64,000 bases of DNA, taken from Thermofilum sp. NZ13. GTDB lineage: Archaea; Thermoproteota; Thermoprotei; Thermofilales; Thermofilaceae. Positions 16,025-24,003 of the stretch are shown here, one piece after another; positions within the stretch are counted from its first letter, which is position 1; the number at the start of each line of letters is the position of its first letter. A model generated the notes under the pieces. That model searched no databases. It saw only the letters and a list, made by a program, of their open reading frames with translations, and had not been told where the DNA came from. The stretch spans positions 87,912-151,911 of the forward strand of contig NDWX01000004.1 of NCBI GenBank assembly GCA_002855745.1. The letters are read 5' to 3'. A program made the translations under genes and the position numbers.

Positions 16025-16381
16025 ATGCCCGGAGGAGTCGTTGAGAAGGTAAGGTCGGAGGTTGAAAAATTCCTGGAAGATAGGACGCAGTACAGAGGCG
16101 CGGTAATCATAGCTGACGGAGAGTACGTCGCGGTCGGCGAGGCTACAGCTGAAATTGGGCGTTCAGTGTTAGATACCGTTAACTTCATAGACGCGGTTTT
16201 CCGCAAGCTAGCAGCGGGTCCGCCGAGGTATTTCGTCGCGGAAGGGAATGGCTTCGGTGTTTCATACGGGAAATTCGGCTTCGGGAAAGCCGTAGTACTC
16301 ATCTACTCGGGGTTGCCTATCGGAGCCGCAATGTACGACATCAAAAGTCTCTGCAGGAGGTTAAGCGCCTTTTCGCCCTGA
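16025..16381 (+). CDS. hypothetical protein, possible roadblock/profilin-like fold
   Basis: No firm family. The 118 residues start with a helix (VVEKVRSEVEKFLEDRTQ), then alternate strand and helix: YRGAVIIADGEYVAVGEA, a helix around LDTVNFIDAVFRKLAAG, then YFVAEGNGFGVSYGKFG and GKAVVLIYSGLPIGAAMYDI and a last helix. This helix-sheet-helix-sheet-helix order and length resemble roadblock/LC7 (MglB-like) domains that regulate small GTPases, but this is inferred from pattern only. The next gene (16386) begins 5 bp after the stop, so the pair is probably an operon. A short leader and TATA at about 15985 precede it. Confidence 0.5.
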   Translation: MPGGVVEKVRSEVEKFLEDRTQYRGAVIIADGEYVAVGEATAEIGRSVLDTVNFIDAVFRKLAAGPPRYFVAEGNGFGVSYGKFGFGKAVVLIYSGLPIGAAMYDIKSLCRRLSAFSP

Positions 16382-16385
16382 GGGG

Positions 16386-16961
16386 GTGGTTGCGGTGAAA
16401 ATCATAGGTGTAGCATGCCTGGGCACAGAGCCCCCTGAGAGCCTCAAGGAGAAAGCCCGTCTTTTCGTGGCGAGAGTCAGGGAGTTTTGCGGCACTAACA
16501 CCTTCATAGCGCTTGGCGGCTACTGGGGTTTGATGAGAGTAGTTGCCGACGAAGCCTTGGCGAGCGGGCTGGGTGTTATCATTTTCCCTCCCTTGGAGCG
16601 CGAAGCTGAGCACTTCCCCGATGCAGCCATTGTTGTTCGAACGGGCATGGGATTCAGGCTGAGGAGCGTCGTATTGGCTAGGACCGCGGACATCCTCGTC
16701 GCGCTGGGCGGTGAGGCTGGAACAATGCAAGAGGTGTTCACGGCGTACCTCGAGGGAAAGCCCGTCTTGGTCCTAGGCGGTACGGGCCTCTCTACAGACA
16801 AGCTTAGCGCGTTTGCTCCCTACGTAGACTCGAGGGCTTTAGCAACTGTGAAAATTATTGAGGATCCGGTTGCTCTAGCCGAGGAGGCGTGCAGAGTGCT
16901 AGCCGAAGGCCCGGTCGCCCGCGTCGCCAAGCCCGGGAACTATGAAGGCCCTGGAGTTTAG
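16386..16961 (+). CDS. LOG/SLOG-type nucleotide-binding protein (TIGR00725-like)
   Basis: Rossmann-like protein of the LOG/SLOG superfamily, related to the cytokinin-activating phosphoribohydrolases and 'lysine decarboxylase-like' proteins. Seen: the first strand KIIGVACLG, ALGGYWGLMRVVADEAL near residues 42-58 (usual form GGG-GLM), and ALGGEAGTMQEVF near 107-119, the family's PGGxGTxxE motif with GEAG instead of GGxG. The change in the motif makes nucleotide hydrolysis less certain; ligand binding is safer. The GTG start is at 16386, five bp after the previous stop, or GTG 16395. The 3' end overlaps the convergent uracil phosphoribosyltransferase by 63 bp. Confidence 0.72.
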   Translation: MVAVKIIGVACLGTEPPESLKEKARLFVARVREFCGTNTFIALGGYWGLMRVVADEALASGLGVIIFPPLEREAEHFPDAAIVVRTGMGFRLRSVVLARTADILVALGGEAGTMQEVFTAYLEGKPVLVLGGTGLSTDKLSAFAPYVDSRALATVKIIEDPVALAEEACRVLAEGPVARVAKPGNYEGPGV

Positions 16962-17651
16962 CTGGGGATCCACCGCGAAAGCGTACATCGTTATACCCCC
17001 GTGCTCGCTGAGAATTCTCTTTACACCTACTTCGGTTGCTATGAGCGCTGAAACAATAATCTTCACGGCTTCGACCCGCTCCGTGACCTTGCGAAGAACG
17101 GCTGATAGAGTGGAACCCGTCGCCAGCATCGGGTCTACGACGATAATAACCCCCGAGCGCTCGGGAACCGACATGTAGCTCAGCTCCACTTCCAGACTGA
17201 ACTCCCTACTCTCCGCGTCGTCCACTTCCGCTCTTTTCGCTGAGACGAAGCCAACTTTAGCGTCCTCGAACACCTCTAGCATACCCCATGCCATCGGGAG
17301 TGCGGCCCTGAGAACAGCTATGACGGTCACATCACAGCCGTACTCGAAGCCCTTGGCTCTCACGCCCAGCGGGGTCTCGACGCTCGTCTCTGTCAGCGGT
17401 ACCTCGTTGGAGATCTCGTAGGCGGATATGATCCCTGCCTTGTAAAGCAAGCGCCGGAACTCCGATCTAGGTGTCTTACTGTCGCGTAGTCGAGACAGGA
17501 TGACCTGAGCTGCAGGTTTATCTATCAGCCTTAACCGGTTCAGCGTGAAACCACTTTTCTCGACGACACCCCCCTTTAAAAAGTTGGCGTCACACCACGT
17601 TGGACTTGACGCGCGTGAGGTAGATTTCTCTCTCCAGCCTATACGCCTCAT
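16899..17651 (-). CDS. upp: uracil phosphoribosyltransferase, start uncertain
   Basis: Converts uracil and PRPP to UMP in pyrimidine salvage. Seen: LRLIDKPAAQVILSRLRD at the start of the fold, VETPLGVRAKG, VIAVLRAALPMAWGM, the PRPP loop VVDPMLATGSTLS, and the C-terminal VPGLGDAGDRAFG expected for crenarchaeal enzymes. The conserved domain starts near 17555, but no ATG, GTG or TTG is in frame between 17651 and that point. ATG 17651 would add about 36 residues lying inside the aldolase gene. Other options are a CTG start at 17543, about 35 bp after a TATA-like TTTTTAAAGG, or a one-base error. It overlaps the aldolase end by about 62 bp if 17651 is used. Confidence 0.82.
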   Translation of the reverse strand: MRRIGWREKSTSRASSPTWCDANFLKGGVVEKSGFTLNRLRLIDKPAAQVILSRLRDSKTPRSEFRRLLYKAGIISAYEISNEVPLTETSVETPLGVRAKGFEYGCDVTVIAVLRAALPMAWGMLEVFEDAKVGFVSAKRAEVDDAESREFSLEVELSYMSVPERSGVIIVVDPMLATGSTLSAVLRKVTERVEAVKIIVSALIATEVGVKRILSEHGGITMYAFAVDPQLNSRAFIVPGLGDAGDRAFG

Positions 17652-18243
17652 CTGGGAGCGGGTGCGGCTTACCAGCCAGGCGCGCCAAGAGGTACACCTT
17701 GGCGGCTCTCTCCACGTAAACGGCTGTATCAACGGCTTCGTCGAGAGTTCTGCCAACGGTTAAAATCCCGTGATTTGCCAGAATAACCGCACTACGGTCG
17801 CCCAGGGCTTTGACGATGTTCTCACCCAGTTGCGGTGATCCGGTTGGGGCGTAGTCGGCCACCTGCACCTCTCCACCGACGTAAATGACCGTTTCCTCAA
17901 GCACAGGCGGGATGCCTTCACGCAAGACTGCAAACACAGACGCGTAGACGGGGTGGACGTGAACGATGGCGTTGACGTCCATTCTAGCTTTGTAAATGGC
18001 TATGTGCGTTGGTAGCTCGACACTAGGCCGGCCGGAGCCCTCTATGACTCTTCCGCTGAGGTCCACCACTAGCAAGTCCTCAGGCACCAGGTCGCTTTTT
18101 CTCCGCCCGCTTGGGGATATGAGGATCCTGTCGCTGCCGATCCTCACGCTGATGTTGCCGCTGTAGCCGAAGTTCACCCCCAAGGATTCGAGGTACTGGA
18201 AGGCTCGGACGATCTTCCGGCGAAGCTCTACCTCGCGCTCCAC
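17590..18243 (-). CDS. class II aldolase/adducin-family protein (fuculose-phosphate aldolase-like)
   Basis: Zinc-dependent aldolase fold that cleaves or forms C-C bonds in sugar phosphates, such as fuculose-1-phosphate to DHAP and lactaldehyde. Seen: GYSGNISVR near residues 25-33 and ISPSGRRKSDL near 41-51 (phosphate binding), the acidic residue in VELPTHIAIY, the zinc pair HVHP near 95-98, and NHGILTVG near 155-162 with a third His. The 217-residue length is normal. The start is GTG at 18243. The actual sugar is unknown; relatives act on fuculose, rhamnulose, ribulose or methylthioribulose phosphates. The last is attractive given the salvage genes at 3-7 kb but is only an inference. Confidence 0.85.
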   Translation of the reverse strand: MEREVELRRKIVRAFQYLESLGVNFGYSGNISVRIGSDRILISPSGRRKSDLVPEDLLVVDLSGRVIEGSGRPSVELPTHIAIYKARMDVNAIVHVHPVYASVFAVLREGIPPVLEETVIYVGGEVQVADYAPTGSPQLGENIVKALGDRSAVILANHGILTVGRTLDEAVDTAVYVERAAKVYLLARLAGKPHPLPDEAYRLEREIYLTRVKSNVV

Positions 18244-18372
18244 ATGCCAATGGGACAGGTTGCCTCCAATTAAGCTTATGTTGGTTGTCGCCTGAGGCCG
18301 GGTTTTCAGGCGTAATCCACGAGGATGCGGGAAGGCTTAATCTTTAATAGGCTAGGCTTGCTTGACAGAGTT

Positions 18373-19266
18373 ATGCGCTTGTCGCCGGAGTGCGTGCCCT
18401 GCATACTCAACGTTCGCATGAGGGAAATCCTTGGCTCGGAGTTCAACGATGAGATGAAGATGCGAGCCGCGAAGGAGCTGGTAAAATCCTACGGCGAGAT
18501 GCTTGAGGGCAGTGATACGACTACGATGCTCGCTTGGAGGGCTTACAGGAAATCGAAAGAACTTTTAGGTAAAGATGATCCTTACGTCGCGTTCAAGAAA
18601 AGGTCCCACGAGGTGGCGTTGCAGCTGTCCCAAGCCGTTTTAAGCGAGCTTGAATCCAAGGTAGGTTTTGAGCGATTCCACTATGCGGTCAGAGCCAGCC
18701 TCGCGGCAAATTTCATCGATCCGGGCTCGCCGATGGGAACCGGCCCGGAGGACTTTCACCACAGGCTGAGAGAGCTAAGGTTCGGGGTGGATGAGTCTGA
18801 GAAGCTTTACCTCACGTTGCTCCAGAGTAGCAGGGTGACGTACATTCTAGACAATTGCGGTGAAGCGGTGTTCGACATGATTCTCTTGAAGGAGATCTCA
18901 GCCATGGGCTCCGACATTAAAATCGTGGTCAAGGGCGAGCCATACCAGAACGACGTCACGGTCAGGGAGGCCAAGGAGTACGGGCTAGACGAGTTCGGAG
19001 AAGTTGTAAGCACCGGTAGCGACTTCCCGGGAGTGGTACCCGGGTATGCGTCTGAGGAGTCGTTAAGCGCGCTGAAGTGGGCTGACGTTGTGATCTCGAA
19101 GGGCATGGCGAACTACGAGGCATTCCTTGCGTACCCTCCCGAGAAGCCTGTTTTCGTAATGCTGGTTGCGAAGTGCGACCCCATTGCGCGCTCAATAGGA
19201 ATAAAGAGAGGTGAGGCAGCGGCGTTCTTCCTGAAGGGGGCTCCGAACCTCTTGAAGTTCCAGTGA
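18373..19266 (+). CDS. DUF89 damage-control phosphatase family protein
   Basis: Metal-dependent phosphatase of the DUF89 (ARMT1-like) family; relatives remove phosphate from damaged or side-product sugar phosphates. Seen: an N-terminal SPECVPCILNVRM (about residues 4-16) with the CxxC of archaeal subfamily I, then the active-site region TYILDNCGEAVFDMILLKEI near 155-174, with Asp-Asn and a D at the metal site, and VVISKGMANYEAF near 235-247. The ATG at 18373 is preferred over 18325 because TATA-like CTTTAATAGG (about 18340-18349) lies about 24 bp upstream of it and inside the longer form. Substrates are not predictable. Confidence 0.82.
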   Translation: MRLSPECVPCILNVRMREILGSEFNDEMKMRAAKELVKSYGEMLEGSDTTTMLAWRAYRKSKELLGKDDPYVAFKKRSHEVALQLSQAVLSELESKVGFERFHYAVRASLAANFIDPGSPMGTGPEDFHHRLRELRFGVDESEKLYLTLLQSSRVTYILDNCGEAVFDMILLKEISAMGSDIKIVVKGEPYQNDVTVREAKEYGLDEFGEVVSTGSDFPGVVPGYASEESLSALKWADVVISKGMANYEAFLAYPPEKPVFVMLVAKCDPIARSIGIKRGEAAAFFLKGAPNLLKFQ

Positions 19267-19334
19267 TTCTCCCTGAACCGCTAAGTATTTTTCTGAGCCA
19301 CGCGGCTTTATCACGCCAAAGGCGATGGTTTTAA

Positions 19335-20180
19335 ATGGAAGAAAATCTTGTTGAGAAAGCAAAGGAGATATACAAAGATATCCCGATAGACGCTTCTTCC
19401 CTCGAAACGTACGTCAAGCTAATGCAACTTCAGAAAGAGCTAGAGGCAACTTTCGAGGAGAAGTTCTCCCACGTTGACGTCGAAAAAGCCAACTCTGTCA
19501 TAAGGGAGGGGAAACCGGCCTTCCTGGGAGTGGACTTGAGCCTTAACGAGGAGGAGATGGGTCAGGCGATGCTCCAGATAACGGGGCTACTGAAATCCGA
19601 GGTGCCTGACGCGTCCCAGTTTCTAGAGCGGCTAGAGGAGGCATGGAAAAGCGGCCAGCTGAGCCTGGTCAATCTGGGTGAAAGCCTCCTGACAGGCGAC
19701 GTCGACTACGCTCACGCCAAAGCCGAGGAGCTACAGGTTGATCACGAGGTCCTTGAAGCTGTTACCGCCTGGGTCATGCAAGTCTTATTCCAGGCGTTGG
19801 CCTCGCAGCTGAGCGGTAAAATAGACCTCTCGACATGGACCCTAGGAAGGTGCCCTGTTTGCGGCGGGTCCACGAGGCTCGAGATCGTAGATTCTGAAGG
19901 CTCAGCCCACCTGAAGTGCCAGTTCTGCGGCACCGAGTGGGGCTTCCAGGAGAACAAGTGCCCCTACTGCGGGAACGAGAGCGCAGAGGAGATCACATCG
20001 ATTCCGGCAGACAAAGAAGGAAGGTTCACCCTGAATATCTGCCACGTTTGTGGGAGGTACTGGAAGGTGGTGGACGAGAGGAAGACTGGGCAAGCGGTGC
20101 CGAGAAAGCTCTACGACCTCTGGACGTTCAAACTGGACCTCATCGCAAGTGGTGGGAAAACAATCACTCCGGAGCAGTAG
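19335..20180 (+). CDS. FdhE-like formate dehydrogenase accessory protein
   Basis: Iron/zinc-binding accessory protein of the FdhE family, needed in bacteria for formate dehydrogenase maturation. The N-terminal 165 residues are helical, and the C-terminal part has four CxxC knuckles: CPVCGGS near 172, CQFCGTEW near 194, CPYCGNES near 208 and CHVCGRYW near 235, in the same spacing as FdhE's rubredoxin-like repeats. The ATG at 19335 lies about 70 bp after the DUF89 stop. No formate dehydrogenase or other molybdoenzyme gene is in the window, so it must serve an enzyme coded elsewhere or have another metal-related role. The convergent TldE gene starts 4 bp beyond it. Confidence 0.75.
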   Translation: MEENLVEKAKEIYKDIPIDASSLETYVKLMQLQKELEATFEEKFSHVDVEKANSVIREGKPAFLGVDLSLNEEEMGQAMLQITGLLKSEVPDASQFLERLEEAWKSGQLSLVNLGESLLTGDVDYAHAKAEELQVDHEVLEAVTAWVMQVLFQALASQLSGKIDLSTWTLGRCPVCGGSTRLEIVDSEGSAHLKCQFCGTEWGFQENKCPYCGNESAEEITSIPADKEGRFTLNICHVCGRYWKVVDERKTGQAVPRKLYDLWTFKLDLIASGGKTITPEQ

Positions 20181-20183
20181 CTA

Positions 20184-21512
20184 CTACCCTGAAACCGTGA
20201 CGCCCTTAAACAGTATGTCTGGTGTGTATATACCTGTGTACGTGTTTCTCACGTGAACAGCCGGCTCAAGCGACGAAGCTATCGAGTATATGTTACCCGA
20301 GACTGTGACGGGTCGGAGAGGAACCAGCTCACCGCTCTTAACGAGGTAGGGGTTCGAGGCAACGACGCTGAAGTTTCCGGTGATGTAGTTAACGGTGTGA
20401 ACGCTCAGAAGCGATCCATCAATCACGACGTTCGCATCCTCAAGGAGTGCGTCGGTTGTGTGGAGTCCTCCTTTTACGATGAGGTTGGATGAGGATATCC
20501 CTATTGCGCCTCTGCCTCTAACGGCGTTACCGGTGGAGGGGACTTTCATTCTCCTGGCAGTGTACATGTTGTGCAAGTAGGATTTCAGCACCCCTTTCTC
20601 CGCGAGGACTGTTCTCCTCCTCGGAACCCCCTCAGCGTCGTAAAGGGTTGTCGCGAGGCCACCAGGCATACAGCCATCATCTATCAACGTGAGCTCGCCC
20701 AGAACCTTTTCCCCCAATTTATCGCGGAGCGGGCTGAAACCCTCAAGAACGTTCATTGCGCTGAAAGCGGGGAGTATGAGGTACTCGATGAGGCTCGCTA
20801 AGGGCTCGGCCATAAACAGAGCGTTCCCCGTCAGCGGCTGTCCCAGCTTCTCAGCCCTCAGGCTGTCCAGGGCTAGCTTCTTCGCCTTCTCGATCATCTG
20901 GGCCGTATCGTAGATCAGCCCCCTTGCCTCAACGGAGGCCCCGCCCGTGCCCTCCCGGAAGCCATCCGATGACTTCAGCCAGATGAACAGCCCCATGGAT
21001 GTTCCCCGGTCCTCTGCCCTCACGCCTCTCGTATTGTACGTCAGGCTCCTAAACACCGTGGAGGATCCCCCTGCAGCCGCGACCTTTAGCCTTGGGTCGA
21101 GAACATGCGCTTCACCTATTAGATCCTTCACAATGCTCGCGAGCTGCTCAACCTCGAGCGAAGCAACACCTTCGTCGTAACCGATCCAGCTGTGGACGGG
21201 CGGCTCTGGGTCAGGGAGAGCCTCCCAGTAAGGATCCTCCTCGGCTTTCTTAGCCATCTCCACCGCGCTACTGATGGTTCTCTCCACGACGTTCCAATCA
21301 GACGAAGTTGCCGTCGCGATAGCTACCCTTTTCCCAACGGCCACTCTAACCCACACGTCTGACGTGTACCTCGTGATGGGCTTCGGGTACGTCCCCTCGG
21401 ACTTTACGCTTATAGTGCTCGTGCTGGTGATGCCGATCTCAGCCTCGCTCGCCCCGAGCTCGAGCGCTCGCTTCAAACCCTTATCCAGGATGTGGGCTAA
21501 CTCCACCATCAC
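20184..21512 (-). CDS. TldE/PmbA-type subunit of TldD-TldE protease
   Basis: Partner subunit of the TldD/TldE metalloprotease, which degrades or matures short peptides (microcin and CcdA in E. coli). The 442 residues show the family's N-terminal ASEAEIGITSTSTISV strand and the C-terminal block with SNLIVKGGLHTTDALLED and TGNFSVVASNPYLVKSGE. TldE lacks the metal-binding HExxxH of TldD, and none is seen here. Its start at 21512 overlaps the end of the TldD gene (21509) by 4 bp (ATGA), so the two are translationally coupled and made in equal amounts. The substrate in this archaeon is unknown. Confidence 0.88.
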   Translation of the reverse strand: MMVELAHILDKGLKRALELGASEAEIGITSTSTISVKSEGTYPKPITRYTSDVWVRVAVGKRVAIATATSSDWNVVERTISSAVEMAKKAEEDPYWEALPDPEPPVHSWIGYDEGVASLEVEQLASIVKDLIGEAHVLDPRLKVAAAGGSSTVFRSLTYNTRGVRAEDRGTSMGLFIWLKSSDGFREGTGGASVEARGLIYDTAQMIEKAKKLALDSLRAEKLGQPLTGNALFMAEPLASLIEYLILPAFSAMNVLEGFSPLRDKLGEKVLGELTLIDDGCMPGGLATTLYDAEGVPRRRTVLAEKGVLKSYLHNMYTARRMKVPSTGNAVRGRGAIGISSSNLIVKGGLHTTDALLEDANVVIDGSLLSVHTVNYITGNFSVVASNPYLVKSGELVPLRPVTVSGNIYSIASSLEPAVHVRNTYTGIYTPDILFKGVTVSG

Positions 21513-22900
21513 CTTTCACCTCCCACGAGAAGCCGGGTAGCTCTCAGGGAAGGTCCCCCGTCACCGACGTGCACCATTTGGCCATACTTCCCACACCCTC
21601 CGAAGGGGCTCGTTGAGATTTCCACGTTGTCGGCCACGGCGTCGATGTACTTAAGCATCTCGAGTATGTTTCCTGCTAGAACGACGTCCCTTACGGGCTC
21701 CTTGAGCTCTCCGTTCTCAACGATAAACCCTATCCTAGAGTTGAAAGTGAAGGTGCCATCCTCCTCGACCTGACCCCCCGCCGGTTTGTCGAGCAGGAGC
21801 CCGTGTCGCGTCTCCCTTATTATTTCCTCCTCCTTCCAGTCACCCCTCTCGAAGAAAGTGTTTCTCATCCTCACGATAACGTCGTGGGCAAAGCTCTGAG
21901 CTCTTCCATTCCCCGTCGGCTTCATGCCGAGTAGCGCTGCACTCTCACGGCTGTGCAGGTAGCCGACCAGCACTCCACGCTCGACGAGCACTGTGCGCTG
22001 GGTAGGCGTACCCTCGTCGTCGACGGGCAGGACATAGCCGCCCCGCGGGTCAAAGCCGGAATCCACTATCGTCACAAGCTCGCTGGCTATTTGTTCGCCC
22101 AGACGACCGGTCAGGGGGCTCGTCTTCGTGAAAATACTGTCGGCTTCTGTGAGGTGGCCGAAGCTTTCATGGGCGAAGACGCCCGTGAGCTCAGGCCTTG
22201 TTATCACGACGTGCTCACCGGCAGGGGGGCGCCTAGCCTTCAGGGAGAGGCGTGCCATCTCCACCGCCTTCTCAGCGGCCTTCTCGGGTGCCTTATCTCC
22301 CGTAAAGTACTCCAGCCCCTGAGACGCCCCGAAAGTCTCGAAGCCATCCCCCGTCTTCCCGTTCTCGCGGAGAACCACAGACGCGGAGACCCCTGTTACA
22401 AGCCTCTCCGAAAGCACGCGCACGCCGTCCAGAGAGTAGACCTCCACGAAGCCGTAGTAAGCCCCGTAGCGCGATGTGGCCGACGACGCCCCGCTATCCT
22501 TCGCTACGCTGTAAGCCCTCTTAACTAGATCTATCTTCTCGTCCACCGCTACCCTCGATGGGTGCTTTCTCACCGAGTCGAAAGTGTACCTGCCCTCCTT
22601 GACGCCCAGCTCCGCGACAGACTTGTCTCCCTTGCCCAGCGCTTGAGCGGCTTTCACAGCGCTGATCAGTGCTCTCTCAAGCCCCTCTCTCGTCAACTCA
22701 GTGGTAGACGAGAAGCCGATACTGCCCTCCCTAATAACTCGAACAGCCACACCTCTAGAGGCCGAGATGCTGAGCGTGACGATTCGCCCGTTCACAAGCT
22801 GTATGTACTCGCGGGTCGTATCCTCGAACCTAACATCGGCAAAGCTGACACCCTCCTCTGAGGCCCTTCGGAGGAGAAACTCTGCCAGGTCTTCAAACAC
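21509..22900 (-). CDS. tldD: TldD-type metalloprotease subunit
   Basis: Catalytic subunit of TldD-TldE. The metal motif FAHESFGHLTEAD near residues 242-254 has the HExxxH spacing diagnostic for TldD, with a further metal Cys expected later; FGGCGKYG near the C-terminus (about 437-444) supplies it. The N-terminal FADVRFEDTTREYIQLVNG is typical. Length of 463 residues is normal. It is first in a two-gene operon with TldE (4-bp overlap). The divergent phosphatase gene starts only 27-50 bp away, so both promoters must lie within the 22900-22950 interval and partly in each other's coding region. Confidence 0.9.
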   Translation of the reverse strand: MFEDLAEFLLRRASEEGVSFADVRFEDTTREYIQLVNGRIVTLSISASRGVAVRVIREGSIGFSSTTELTREGLERALISAVKAAQALGKGDKSVAELGVKEGRYTFDSVRKHPSRVAVDEKIDLVKRAYSVAKDSGASSATSRYGAYYGFVEVYSLDGVRVLSERLVTGVSASVVLRENGKTGDGFETFGASQGLEYFTGDKAPEKAAEKAVEMARLSLKARRPPAGEHVVITRPELTGVFAHESFGHLTEADSIFTKTSPLTGRLGEQIASELVTIVDSGFDPRGGYVLPVDDEGTPTQRTVLVERGVLVGYLHSRESAALLGMKPTGNGRAQSFAHDVIVRMRNTFFERGDWKEEEIIRETRHGLLLDKPAGGQVEEDGTFTFNSRIGFIVENGELKEPVRDVVLAGNILEMLKYIDAVADNVEISTSPFGGCGKYGQMVHVGDGGPSLRATRLLVGGER

Positions 22901-22950
22901 ACCGTAATACCCAGGCGAACGAATATATGTTTTCCTACACGATTTTTCCC

Positions 22951-23808
22951 GTGTCGAGGTTTAGAATACTCAGGCCTCGATTGTACTGGTCCTCGTGCCC
23001 ATCATCTGAAGAGCTAAGGGTTCTGCGGGACCAAGGACTCAGCCTCGTGGTGGACCTAACGGAGAACGAGTGTAGCTACGATGTTCCTCAAGGGGTGGAG
23101 AGGCTGGCGTTCCCGATTCCCGATTTTTCGTTCAGGTCCCCAGAGGTTGTTTTCTACAAGGTGGTGGAGCCCGCGAAAAGGGAGGTCGAGAGCGGGGGAA
23201 CCGTGCTCGTGCACTGCATGGGCGGTATCGGCAGGAGCGGGACCGTTGCAGCGATGCTCTTAGTCATCCTCGACCGAATGACTCTAGATGGAGCGTTAAG
23301 CAGGGTCAGGAGGCTCGGGGGAGGCCCCCAGGTTCCTGCCCAAGCCACCGCCCTCCGGTGGTTCGAGAGGAACGTGAGCACAATAGGCTACAGCAAATAC
23401 CTCAGCTTCTCGGAGCGGATCACGACGCTGGGTGATCGAAGGGCAGACCACGTGTCATCTAGAATCAACCTGGCTCTTGACATCCTAAGTGAGCTAGGTC
23501 TCAGCGGCCTCCAACCCGAACAGATCTTCGAGTGCATGATCGATGCTTTGGTAACGGGAACGCAAACCGCCTGCTTACCGTCGAGCTTGGGCGAGGCCGC
23601 GGGCGACGTTCTCCGATTGGCGGAGATTGTGGGAAACGTGTTCTACGGGGAAGGACTCTACGTGGGTCTAGAGAAGAGAAACGGCAAGCTGTACCTGCTC
23701 TTGAACGGCTTTGTAGCGGCTGGAGAGCTAGCCTCGCGCCTAAGGAGCTTCATAAAGGGGAGTCGCTTCCTAAAGGATCTCATGGACGTTGAGGAAGTGT
23801 TTGAGTGA
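22951..23808 (+). CDS. dual-specificity/tyrosine phosphatase fused to unknown C-terminal domain
   Basis: Cysteine-based phosphatase. The active-site loop VHCMGGIGRSGTVAAML (about residues 87-103) contains the CxxGxxRSG signature, the general-acid Asp is likely in FPIPDFSF near 53-60, and YWSSCPSSEELRVL near 12-25 is typical of archaeal PTP/DUSP proteins. Residues 150-285 form a separate region with no family I can name, mostly helical (INLALDILSELGL, EAAGDVLRLAEIVGNVF) with a strand pair. GTG 22951 is preferred over ATG 22927 because TATA-like GAATATATG (22919-22927) overlaps the ATG. The C-terminal part may target it to a partner. Confidence 0.78.
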   Translation: MSRFRILRPRLYWSSCPSSEELRVLRDQGLSLVVDLTENECSYDVPQGVERLAFPIPDFSFRSPEVVFYKVVEPAKREVESGGTVLVHCMGGIGRSGTVAAMLLVILDRMTLDGALSRVRRLGGGPQVPAQATALRWFERNVSTIGYSKYLSFSERITTLGDRRADHVSSRINLALDILSELGLSGLQPEQIFECMIDALVTGTQTACLPSSLGEAAGDVLRLAEIVGNVFYGEGLYVGLEKRNGKLYLLLNGFVAAGELASRLRSFIKGSRFLKDLMDVEEVFE

Positions 23809-24003
23809 GCGCACTCGGAGCGGTGCCGCTTTCTGACCTCTTTTTCTATGAGCGGAGAAAGTCCCTCCCTCTTCTCAGTCAGTGGTTCCCGGGGTCGGGG
23901 TATCGAGCGATAGTGCTCTCCCGCACGGAGCCTGTACTGACGCAAGGGCATGGTTAAGGCTCGGCGGAAGGTTTAAAGAAGCCCTCCGCGAATTAAGCAC
24001 GTA

